Source: B8-G4 sp033720735
GTDB lineage: Bacteria > Bacteroidota > Bacteroidia > Chitinophagales > Saprospiraceae
Assembly: GCA_033720735.1 (NCBI GenBank)
Contig: JAWWBX010000289.1
Location: 1 to 5,682 of the forward strand
Length of the DNA: 5,682 nt
Direction: 5' to 3'
Shown: positions 1 to 5,515 of the stretch, in pieces
Numbering within the stretch: position 1 is the first letter of the stretch
Layout of the letters: each line of letters starts with the position of its first letter
Made by a program: the position numbers and the translations under genes
Notes under the pieces: model-generated
Seen by the model: the letters and a program-made list of their open reading frames with translations, nothing else
Database searches by the model: none
Told to the model about the DNA's origin: nothing

Positions 1-129
1 AAGTTTGATCCGGACAAGAAGTATATCCGGCAATGGGTGGAGGAGTTGGATTCGGAGGAGTATCCCGAGCCGATTGTCGAGCACAAGAAAGGCCGCGAGC
101 GTGCGTTGGAGGTCTATGGCAAAGTATAG
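1..129 (+). CDS. phrB: DNA photolyase / cryptochrome family, C-terminal fragment
   Basis: Reading from base 1 gives 42 codons and a TAG stop, with the 5' part of the gene lying outside the window. The visible peptide starts KFDPDKKYIRQWVEEL and continues with YPEPIVEHKKGRERAL near its end. This matches the extreme C-terminus of class I CPD photolyases, where an FDPD-x-x-YIRxWVPEL segment is followed by YPxPIVDHKxARERAL. The family repairs UV-induced pyrimidine dimers in the cytoplasm using FAD and blue light. The FAD-binding core is not visible, so repair photolyase and cryptochrome-like variants cannot be told apart, and the gene symbol is a family-level guess. A 56 nt gap separates it from the downstream hydrolase on the same strand, so co-transcription is possible but not shown. 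Confidence 0.85.
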   Translation, partial: KFDPDKKYIRQWVEELDSEEYPEPIVEHKKGRERALEVYGKV

Positions 130-185
130 GATCTCTGAGCGCGCACCGGAAGTTAGCCCCGCTTCGATGACACCATCTATTAAGC

Positions 186-1082
186 ATGGATATGAGAATG
201 ATGAAACAACTGGTAATCTCCACCCTGATCCTGGTGAGCGTCGTGCCGGCATGCACCAGCGATCCGGCGCAGGTTCTGCCGCCTCCTGCCCCGGTATATG
301 AGCCACTTGAGGCGATCCGGATTGCATACGGTTCTGAGACGCTTCAATTTGGTGAACTGCGACTGCCAGAAGGAGAGGGGTCTTTCCCGGTGATCATGAT
401 CGTGCACGGCGGCTGCTGGCTCTCCCAATACGACCTCACGCTGATGGACAGCATGGCGCATGATCTGGCGACACGCGGCTTCGCCACCTGGAACATCGAG
501 TATCGTCGCACCGGTGATCCCGGAGGTGGCTGGCCGGGGACATTCACCGACGTCGCGGAGGCGCTCAGGTGCCTCAATGTCGTTGCAAAAGACTATCCGC
601 TGGATCTCGATCGGCTGCTCGTGACCGGCCACTCGGCCGGTGGTCACCTGGCGCTGATGCTGGGGGCGCAGGATCGACTGGACGCCACCAGTGTCTTGCG
701 GGTGGATGGTCTGCCAGCGCTTACAGGGATCGTGAGCCTGGCCGGAATCACCGATCTTTCCACCTACTACGATGTGCTGGGTTGCGGCAGCAATACGGAT
801 GAATTGGTTGGGGGCACCCCCGAAGAGCTTCCTGACCGGTATGCCGAGGGATCACCGATTACGTATCTGCCCCTGGGTGTGCCGCAGATCCTGGTGAATG
901 GAGAATCAGACAATATTGTAACGCTTGATGACATTACACCTTACTTCGAGCGTGCCCAGCAGCGTGGCGAGGAGATCGAACTGGTGACAGTTCCAAATGC
1001 CGGTCATTTTGAGGTCATCACACCGGGAAGTATTGCCTGGCCGGCGGTGGTAGATGCATTCAACACGCTGCTGGAAGAATGA
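186..1082 (+). CDS. Alpha/beta hydrolase, carboxylesterase-like predicted lipoprotein
   Basis: This is a 298-residue serine hydrolase of the esterase/lipase (Aes, BD-FAE, kynurenine formamidase-like) type. The N-terminus has a hydrophobic segment (residues about 7-22) ending in VVPAC, a plausible lipobox with Cys23 as the lipidated residue, so the enzyme probably sits anchored in the envelope. The proline-rich stretch after it looks like a linker. The catalytic layout is complete: an HGG oxyanion motif at 74-76, the nucleophile elbow GHSAGG with Ser150, a candidate acid Asp242 in GESDN, and His274 in NAGHF. Length fits a single-domain hydrolase. Start choice is uncertain because in-frame ATGs lie at 186, 192, 198 and 201 with no clear ribosome binding site. 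The one at 201 (MKQLVIS) would give the most typical lipoprotein signal. The natural substrate (ester, acylated sugar or formyl amide) cannot be read from sequence. The gene ends 12 nt from a convergent DUF6090 gene. Confidence 0.88.
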   Translation: MDMRMMKQLVISTLILVSVVPACTSDPAQVLPPPAPVYEPLEAIRIAYGSETLQFGELRLPEGEGSFPVIMIVHGGCWLSQYDLTLMDSMAHDLATRGFATWNIEYRRTGDPGGGWPGTFTDVAEALRCLNVVAKDYPLDLDRLLVTGHSAGGHLALMLGAQDRLDATSVLRVDGLPALTGIVSLAGITDLSTYYDVLGCGSNTDELVGGTPEELPDRYAEGSPITYLPLGVPQILVNGESDNIVTLDDITPYFERAQQRGEEIELVTVPNAGHFEVITPGSIAWPAVVDAFNTLLEE

Positions 1083-1094
1083 ATCAGGCGTTGT

Positions 1095-1889
1095 TCACTG
1101 TTCCTGGTCCGGACATTTTTTCGCCAGGATACCAGTCAATTGGTCGATCTCCGTTTGGATGAATCCATAGAGTTCCAAATGACGGGCACTTGTTGACAGG
1201 TAGTCCAGCGCTTCATTGACCAGGCGTGAGCGCATATCGGCCGTCATCAGATCTTCGTCAGTGATCGCCAGGGTCTGCAACACATCGGGTTCCATTCCCA
1301 TATGGAGCCGCCCTCCCTCATTCAGGGCATTTGCATGCACCCAGCCGTTGGCAAACTTGTCGGCATGCGCGAAGTAGATGGCCACCGCATGCTCGGCATT
1401 GATCCTGATGATGCTCAAATACCTGTCTACCTGATTGTAGTATTGATTCAGCGCTTTGATCACTGATTTGTCTCGCATGATATTCAAATTGGCGCCGGAC
1501 TTCAGATCCTCAAATGCTGCGTCATTTGGTGTAAAGTCTGCGTAGATCGCACGGATCGCCTGGCCAATTTCCCGGCCCACATCAAGTTTTCGTGGTGACG
1601 CTTTATGCAGTAGGCGCAAGGCATTATTTGCTGCCCGAAGGCGGGCTTCCGCAAGCGCTGTCAACTGTAAGAGTTGCTCGCCGTCCTGGGTGACATCATC
1701 GAGCAAACGGCAATAGTACTCCTGTTCCAGGATACGGTTTTTACGTGCCTCGTTCCAGTTGTTGATCTGCAATGCGATCAGGATTCCGATGACCACGAGT
1801 GCGATTTCACCGATCGCGTAAACGAGGTACTTCCTGGCACGACCGGACCCTAATAAGGATTTTCGGATGTTCGCGAATAGTCGGCGCAT
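1095..1889 (-). CDS. DUF6090 family single-pass membrane protein (copy 1)
   Basis: This 264-residue protein starts at an ATG. A basic N-terminus (MRRLFANIRKSLL) is followed by KYLVYAIGEI and a hydrophobic helix at about 24-41 that ends in LQINNWNE. That combination is the signature of DUF6090, a family of unknown function common in Bacteroidota. The rest (from about 47) is predicted soluble and largely helical, probably periplasmic, with the family's middle motif in degenerate form (AAFEDLKSGANLNIMRDKSV, about 124-143). It pairs with the second DUF6090 protein of this window: the N-terminal 50 residues are closely similar, while the remainder has diverged strongly, so this is not a fresh duplicate. 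It is divergent from the YKSQAD-repeat gene with a spacer of only 38-74 nt, which must hold any promoter unless transcription comes from further upstream. No biochemical role is known to me. Confidence 0.85.
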   Translation of the reverse strand: MRRLFANIRKSLLGSGRARKYLVYAIGEIALVVIGILIALQINNWNEARKNRILEQEYYCRLLDDVTQDGEQLLQLTALAEARLRAANNALRLLHKASPRKLDVGREIGQAIRAIYADFTPNDAAFEDLKSGANLNIMRDKSVIKALNQYYNQVDRYLSIIRINAEHAVAIYFAHADKFANGWVHANALNEGGRLHMGMEPDVLQTLAITDEDLMTADMRSRLVNEALDYLSTSARHLELYGFIQTEIDQLTGILAKKCPDQEQ

Positions 1890-1963
1890 CTCTGAAAATA
1901 ATGATCACTGGCTACTTCGCGTTATGAATGCATAGGCCGCACGAAACCTCAGCGATAATAGCT

Positions 1964-2404
1964 ATGCGAATCCTGGCGCACCAGATCTTTTTCGTTTCGA
2001 TACTCACTACCGTCTCAGTATACCTGGGCACAGCGCAGGCTGTCTTCACCGTTGAGTACAAGAGCCAGGCCGATGTCGTACTCTATGAGGTGCAATACAA
2101 GAGTCAAGCCGATATCGTAGTGTTCAAAGCAGACTACAAATCTGAGTTGGACCCGGAAAAGGGTGTCTGGTTTGACGTGTCTTACAAATCGCAAGCCGAT
2201 TGGATCGTCTACTGGGCCGACTACGCCAGTGAGGCGGATTGCAAAGTCTATTTCGCACAGTACAAGAGTGAAGCCAGCAGGAATACGTGTTACCTGGATA
2301 ACAAGATGCAACAATCACGCGCATTGTCGGGCGGCTCTAGTCGAGGCTCTCGTCCATGGTTTTCCCAAGGTCAAATTCCGCCTGGCCGACTTCCTGTCCC
2401 ATGA
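1964..2404 (+). CDS. Secreted YKSQAD-repeat protein (DUF6150-like)
   Basis: From the ATG at 1964 the product is 146 residues; an in-frame ATG at 1928 would add 12. I prefer 1964 because it places a good Sec signal right at the start (MRIL, hydrophobic core, then GTAQA with cleavage near residue 26). The mature part is built from six tandem units that begin with Tyr at residues 32, 45, 58, 74, 87 and 100, each like YKSQADVVLYEV. Spacing is 13 residues except for one unit of 16. Hydrophobic and polar residues alternate, which suggests short beta strands stacked into a sheet or solenoid. This matches the family I know as DUF6150; no function is known. The family usually ends soon after a final YKSQAGWRN-like unit. 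Here the last unit reads YKSEASRN and is followed by about 38 low-complexity residues lying antisense to the NTF2-like gene, so the tail may be read-through after loss of the original stop. Confidence 0.75.
   Translation: MRILAHQIFFVSILTTVSVYLGTAQAVFTVEYKSQADVVLYEVQYKSQADIVVFKADYKSELDPEKGVWFDVSYKSQADWIVYWADYASEADCKVYFAQYKSEASRNTCYLDNKMQQSRALSGGSSRGSRPWFSQGQIPPGRLPVP
2054..2287 (+). repeat. Degenerate tandem coding repeats, 39-48 bp units
   Basis: Five units of 39, 39, 48, 39 and 39 bp plus a partial sixth encode the YKSQAD motif. They are conserved mainly at the protein level. The Tyr-Lys-Ser codons vary (tacaagagc, tacaagagt, tacaaatct, tacaaatcg), so this is an old, selected protein repeat and not a recent slippage array. 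Confidence 0.75.
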
Positions 2405-2840
2405 CATTTGAACTGTCCCAGTCCTGGGCGATCTTCCAGATACCATCCACTTTTCTCAGTACTACGTGAAAGCGACCGAAGAACTCGGAGGTATCATCAC
2501 CATTGCTCCAGATGATCTTGTAATATCCCACCTCGTACGCCACATCTCCCTTGACAGCCCGTTGTTCGAACCTGAAGTCGATCAGCATCTGCTGGCCACC
2601 TTCTTTCATGCTCCTCAACATGCCTCGAATGGTGTTCTTGTATTCTTCGCCAACCAGGATCCCTGTCATTGAACTGACCCGCAGGATGTCATCCGTGTGC
2701 AGCGAGTTGAACAGTTCGGCATCGTTGGTCCGGTATGCTTCCATGAAGGGCTTCCAAACCTGTGCATTGATCTTCGATTGCTCCGTTTGCGCCGATCCGA
2801 TCAGGGGTAGCAGGAGCAGGATGTGAAGGACACATTTCAT
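2337..2840 (-). CDS. Secreted NTF2-like / SnoaL-fold (DUF4440-type) protein
   Basis: This 167-residue protein has an ATG start and a short Sec signal peptide (MKCVLHILLLLPLIGSAQ, cleavage around residue 17-18). The mature part of about 148 residues fits one NTF2-like cone-shaped alpha+beta domain. Near the N-terminus, VWKPFMEAYRTNDAELFNSL is the typical helix-then-helix opening in which the protein is described as W..f..ay...D...l..l. Near the C-terminus, VLRKVDGIWKIAQDWDSS (128-144) is the usual closing pair of strands with the DG-x-WKI-x-xDW motif. Proteins of this type act as small enzymes, binding modules or immunity proteins; the sequence does not show which. The final residues overlap by 68 nt with the convergent YKSQAD-repeat gene. 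Residues 24-61 are duplicated almost exactly at the right edge of the window. Confidence 0.82.
   Translation of the reverse strand: MKCVLHILLLLPLIGSAQTEQSKINAQVWKPFMEAYRTNDAELFNSLHTDDILRVSSMTGILVGEEYKNTIRGMLRSMKEGGQQMLIDFRFEQRAVKGDVAYEVGYYKIIWSNGDDTSEFFGRFHVVLRKVDGIWKIAQDWDSSNVMGQEVGQAEFDLGKTMDESLD
2659..2773. repeat. 115 bp direct repeat, copy A (inside the NTF2-like gene)
   Basis: This segment matches 5568-5682 in the same orientation with no gaps and only two differences (positions 2689 and 2709). The last 64 bases (2710-2773) are identical to the window's right edge. Copy A lies wholly within the coding region of the intact NTF2-like gene. Confidence 0.93.
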
Positions 2841-2857
2841 AGGTGAGGCTTTAGTGA

Positions 2858-2883
2858 CTGAAGAACGGTTATTTCCGCTTCAG
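2858..2883 (-). promoter_or_regulatory. Possible leader hairpin of the NTF2-like gene
   Basis: The arms ctgaag (2858-2863) and cttcag (2878-2883) pair, and inside them cgg pairs with ccg around a ttattt loop, with a two-base bulge. It lies 18 nt upstream of the NTF2-like ATG on the minus strand, so it would form in the mRNA leader. A regulatory role is only inferred; short stems of this kind also arise by chance. Confidence 0.25.
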
Positions 2884-2941
2884 ACATTGCTTCATTTTGT
2901 AATTATTAGGGCTCATTAACGTTCATCAACCCGGGGCTTCG

Positions 2942-2970
2942 CACAGGACGATCCGAATATCGTCCATGTG
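2942..2970. other. Hairpin in the spacer (11 bp stem, one bulge)
   Basis: The sequence caca-ggacgat (2942-2952), loop ccgaat, then atcgtcc-a-tgtg (2959-2970) folds into an 11 bp stem with a single bulged A at 2966. There is no T-run directly after it on either strand, so it is not a standard intrinsic terminator. It could protect an mRNA end or serve as a protein-binding site. Confidence 0.4.
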
Positions 2971-3013
2971 AGCACTTGCCGGTTGGATACGTGCCCCCCG
3001 GTTACCCTCTCAA

Positions 3014-3061
3014 TTTGCGAAAGTCCGCAAAGGGACCGACTGGAGGCACGTGGCTCCAGTC
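3014..3061 (-). terminator. Tandem hairpins at the end of the channel gene, terminator candidate
   Basis: A perfect 8 bp stem, gactggag (3038-3045) with ctccagtc (3054-3061), begins inside the channel stop codon. A second stem, tttgcg (3014-3019) with cgcaaa (3026-3031), follows directly on the minus strand. The position just after the channel gene suits termination or 3'-end protection. There is no clear U-tract, only short T runs (TTT), so this is a weak intrinsic terminator at best. Confidence 0.38.
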
Positions 3062-4169
3062 ACACTGGCGCCATAACACTTCCCGGACTCGAGTCGGAGG
3101 GTTGTTCGATCCGGTCGCCACAACGATTACAGTACCTGGCGTTCGGTAAATGTTCATTTTGGCCGCAGCGCCGACACTCGATCAGTCGTTGCTTTCTCAG
3201 GCTTGACTCTTTAAGTACCTGGGCCGTCACGATGCCGGTCGGTACGGCGATGATCGAATACCCCACCAGCATCACGGCGGCTGCAATCATTTTCCCGAGG
3301 GATGTCACGGGCGTAATATCCCCGTAGCCCACGGTCGTCAGGGTGATGATCGCCCAGTAAATGGCGTTAGGGATGCTGGTAAACCCGGAGTCCTGCCCCG
3401 CCTCGACAATGTACAGGACCGAACCCAGCAGCGTGACGAGCAGGATCACAAACACGAGGAAGACGGCGATTTTGGCTTTGCTGGCCTGCAAGGCGGTCTG
3501 GATGGCCTGTCCGGCCTGCATCATCTTCACCAGCTTCAGCAAGCGGAAAACCCTGAATACGCGCAAGACACGCAGGATCAGGAACGTGTGAGCCTGGGGC
3601 ACGAAGATCGCGATGTAGGTGGGCAGCACGGTGATCAGATCAATGATCCCGAAAAAGCTTGTCATATACCGAATGGGATGCGGCGAGCTGTAGATCCTGA
3701 GCAGATACTCGATCGTGAAAATGATCGTAAAGATCCATTCCAGGCTGTCGAGCAGAAAGCCCATGCTGCTATGGATCTCCGGGACGCTGTCGAGCAACAC
3801 GACAATGACACTGCCAATGATGATGACGATCAGGAGCTCCTCAAAGCGCCGCCCGATCTTCGTTTTGTCTTCAAACAGCATCTCATGCAGCTTTTCCGGC
3901 GACGCGTCCAGGTTGGCAAACGTTCTGCGCCAGTCCATCCAGCTAAGATTGATGAGCTTTCGGAACTTGGTCCAGCGGTCGCGCTGCTCCTCCCGGTACG
4001 CACGCGCGTCCTGCTTCCATCCGGGCAGGTGCTGCCGGACTTCTCCCGCCATGTAGGCGAGCAGCTTCTTCAGACGGGAATAAAGGTTAGAAATAACGAT
4101 TGCGCTCAATGAGATCGCTTTGCGGATAGTGATCCAGATGCGTTGCAGAATGGCCCTGATCTGTTTCAT
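3060..4169 (-). CDS. Voltage-gated potassium channel with C-terminal zinc ribbon
   Basis: Six-helix Kv-type ion channel of the inner membrane, 369 residues from the ATG at 4169. S1 lies at about 111-127, S2 at 138-157 with the F151-x-x-E154 charge-transfer pair, and S3 at 171-189 with D177. The S4 sensor (about 195-215) carries R200, R203, R206, R209, K212 and K215 at every third position. S5 follows, then the pore loop with TLTTVGYGD (filter TVGYG 279-283), which indicates potassium selectivity, and S6 at 293-316. A cytoplasmic tail ends in a zinc ribbon with Cys332, Cys335, Cys347 and Cys350. The first 105 residues are an amphipathic, charged extension longer than in most simple bacterial Kv channels, which start near the KTKIGRRFEELL segment. 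The frame stays open upstream to a TTG at 4340, but 4169 is the first ATG, has AAGG just upstream, and the added residues look non-coding. Confidence 0.92.
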   Translation of the reverse strand: MKQIRAILQRIWITIRKAISLSAIVISNLYSRLKKLLAYMAGEVRQHLPGWKQDARAYREEQRDRWTKFRKLINLSWMDWRRTFANLDASPEKLHEMLFEDKTKIGRRFEELLIVIIIGSVIVVLLDSVPEIHSSMGFLLDSLEWIFTIIFTIEYLLRIYSSPHPIRYMTSFFGIIDLITVLPTYIAIFVPQAHTFLILRVLRVFRVFRLLKLVKMMQAGQAIQTALQASKAKIAVFLVFVILLVTLLGSVLYIVEAGQDSGFTSIPNAIYWAIITLTTVGYGDITPVTSLGKMIAAAVMLVGYSIIAVPTGIVTAQVLKESSLRKQRLIECRRCGQNEHLPNARYCNRCGDRIEQPSDSSPGSVMAPV

Positions 4170-4447
4170 GATGCCTTGGATTTCTGTTATTATCTCCGGT
4201 GATGTGGTCTGGTACGGCTGGATCTGCCTCACCTGCAAATTGTCTTGCGCTTGCGCAGACGACGCCTTAATAATCCTGCATACTCCGCTTCCCCCGGAGC
4301 ACCAGGTATGACAACATCCCGTCTTCTCAAGATACACCAACTCGGGCGTGACCCGCTATCGCGGAACCGCAGGAAGGGGCGAGAATGACCATGCAATTTC
4401 GAGGTCCGTCCAGCGATGGGACATAGACCATGTGCACGGCGAGAGTA
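4170..4447. other. Gene-free stretch upstream of the channel
   Basis: I find no credible gene. It presumably holds the channel promoter and leader on the minus strand. A small imperfect inverted repeat, gtct-t-gcgc with gcgcagac, lies at 4242-4260, about 73 nt upstream of the channel ATG; its loop of two bases makes it weak. The minus-strand frame open from the channel up to 4340 is rich in Cys, Ser and Gln and resembles no domain I know. Confidence 0.5.
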
Positions 4448-4640
4448 TTATGTTTCGATCAAGGAGATGAGCAGATCCGCCGCACGGCGGACGAAGGCGG
4501 GATCCTCAATGTATTCATCGCATTCAACCACCTGGATGCTTTCCGGCAAATGCGTTTTGAGATGCGCAAAGAGGCGACATCGACACCGGATCATACAGGG
4601 GGCCATCCTTCTTCGAGCTGGCCATGGATGCATTTCAAAG
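4448..4640 (-). pseudogene. UPF0261 / Tm-1-like protein, C-terminal remnant with frameshifts
   Basis: The last 41 codons before a TAA at 4448-4450 read LFAHLKTHLPES, then VVECDEYIEDPAF and AADLLISLIE. This closely follows the C-terminus of the UPF0261 (Tm-1-like ATP-binding domain) family, where L..AL..HL....-V.E.D.HINDPAFA..A...LL.LI is typical. Just upstream, in a different frame, lies KKDGPLYDP (4587-4613), which matches the GGPFxDPEAD segment expected immediately before. A frameshift between about 4573 and 4587 therefore separates them. A third frame shows PLKCIHG before that, possibly the PLRG-S segment. The intact family is roughly 400 residues, so most of the gene is missing. No usable start exists. 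It lies between the second DUF6090 gene and the channel as decayed debris. The remote chance that a short open frame (4448-4678) is translated cannot be excluded, but its N-terminal half does not resemble a protein. Confidence 0.65.
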
Positions 4641-4754
4641 GGCGCATTCCATATGACCATTGTACAGCTTTTTCTCATTGAGACGTCAAATGAATTCGTT
4701 TACATCGAGCGAGGTACTGCGATACTTTTCTCTCGTCCATTGTCAAGCAGCGTA

Positions 4755-4768
4755 CCGTCGGAAGACGG
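4755..4768 (-). terminator. Small hairpin after the second DUF6090 gene
   Basis: On the minus strand ccgtc, loop ttcc, gacgg forms a 5 bp stem starting about a dozen bases after the DUF6090 stop, extendable by two pairs across a bulge. There is no U-tract, so termination is only a guess from position. Confidence 0.2.
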
Positions 4769-4779
4769 ACCAGGTCAGA

Positions 4780-5511
4780 TCACTGCAGTTTTTCGAATTC
4801 CTGATTGAATAGCTCCTTCACACGAACCGTTTCACTCAAAATGTTCCGGGCCATGGCGATCACGCCGGCCTTACCGGCGACACGAAAGGTGAGAAGGTTG
4901 TACAACTCTTGATTGTCGAGGAAAGAAGGATAGTGATTCGGGACGACGCGTGCGCCATTGGACTCACTTTCGAATTTTAAACTGCGCACATAGACATCGT
5001 GTGTTGACCGGTATTGTGCCTGGCTGATTTCGTGGATCTGCTTCATGTTTCGTTCGTACACATAATTGAACAGTTGAATGATCTCCAGCCGGAGGGTCTT
5101 CGAGCTGATAAGGTCGAAACCGGTTGATTTCAACGACTCATAAGCCGATGTCACCAACGCCAGGTTCTCACCCATGCGCACCCTCCGGAGGTTGGCAGCA
5201 AGCGAATCACTCATGGGCAACTTCAGGTCGATATGCTCAATGATCATTTGAATCTCCTGTTCCCGCAGTTGCTGCTGCTTGATGAACGTTTCCAGTATTC
5301 CCACGTTGGACTGCAGATTCTTGTCCAGATCCTCAAGGATCGCACGTTCTTCCGCCTTGAGCTTGTGTGCAGCATTCCAATTGTTGATCTGCAGCGCGAT
5401 GAGAATGCCGAGCACAACCAAGAGTATCTCGCCAATGGCGTAAAGGAGGTATTTCGACAGGCGGCCTGAGTCGAGCAATGATCTCCGGATGCGACGGAAG
5501 AAGGGGAGCAC
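4780..5511 (-). CDS. DUF6090 family single-pass membrane protein (copy 2)
   Basis: This 243-residue protein has the DUF6090 signature: a basic start (LPFFRRIRRSLLDSG), YLLYAIGEI, a membrane helix at about 24-41 and LQINNWN. A charged, likely coiled region follows (about 46-90), and then the family's middle motif AYESLKSTGFDLISSKTLR (123-141). The soluble part is probably periplasmic; its function is unknown. The start is a GTG at 5509-5511. An in-frame TAA at 5521-5523 rules out anything much longer, and the only other option is an ATT at 5518-5520. The peptide from the GTG aligns from its first residues with the family N-terminus, which supports it. Immediately upstream, 4 nt away, is the stop codon of the truncated NTF2-like copy on the same strand, so translation may be coupled to it. 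The conserved N-terminal region is only about three-quarters identical in DNA to copy 1. Confidence 0.85.
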   Translation of the reverse strand: MLPFFRRIRRSLLDSGRLSKYLLYAIGEILLVVLGILIALQINNWNAAHKLKAEERAILEDLDKNLQSNVGILETFIKQQQLREQEIQMIIEHIDLKLPMSDSLAANLRRVRMGENLALVTSAYESLKSTGFDLISSKTLRLEIIQLFNYVYERNMKQIHEISQAQYRSTHDVYVRSLKFESESNGARVVPNHYPSFLDNQELYNLLTFRVAGKAGVIAMARNILSETVRVKELFNQEFEKLQ

Positions 5512-5515
5512 CGTA

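Larger units (their letters stand above)
2841..3059. other. Spacer between channel and NTF2-like genes
   Basis: I see no coding potential here. On the minus strand it carries the end of the channel transcript and the leader of the NTF2-like gene. It holds four hairpin-forming sequences (2858-2883, 2942-2970, 3014-3031 and 3038-3061, the last reaching the channel stop codon). Its AT-rich part around 2895-2920 is the most likely place for a promoter, but I cannot assign -35 and -10 boxes with confidence. Confidence 0.6.

Noticed and set aside
180..647. 155-codon minus-strand frame over the start of the hydrolase
   Set aside because: It is the shadow of a convincing alpha/beta hydrolase with lipobox and catalytic motifs on the plus strand.
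1107..1120. Palindrome gtccggac followed by a T run, as a terminator for the hydrolase
   Set aside because: The palindrome has no loop and cannot form a usable hairpin; it also lies inside the DUF6090 coding end.
2054..2287. CRISPR-like array
   Set aside because: The 39-48 bp units are in-frame codons for YKSQAD repeats with silent-site variation and no unique spacers.
3361..4112. Several open frames on the plus strand inside the channel gene
   Set aside because: They are antisense to a strongly conserved six-helix channel, and their translations show no motif or natural composition.
4170..4340. N-terminal extension of the channel from a TTG at 4340
   Set aside because: It would need a rare start codon with no ribosome binding site, and the added 57 residues are Cys/Ser/Gln-rich without domain or membrane features. 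The first ATG at 4169 has AAGG upstream.
4416..4808. 130-codon open frame on the plus strand
   Set aside because: Its product is rich in Arg, Ser and His with no recognisable domain. It overlaps the UPF0261 remnant, whose family signature lies on the minus strand, and the end of the second DUF6090 gene.
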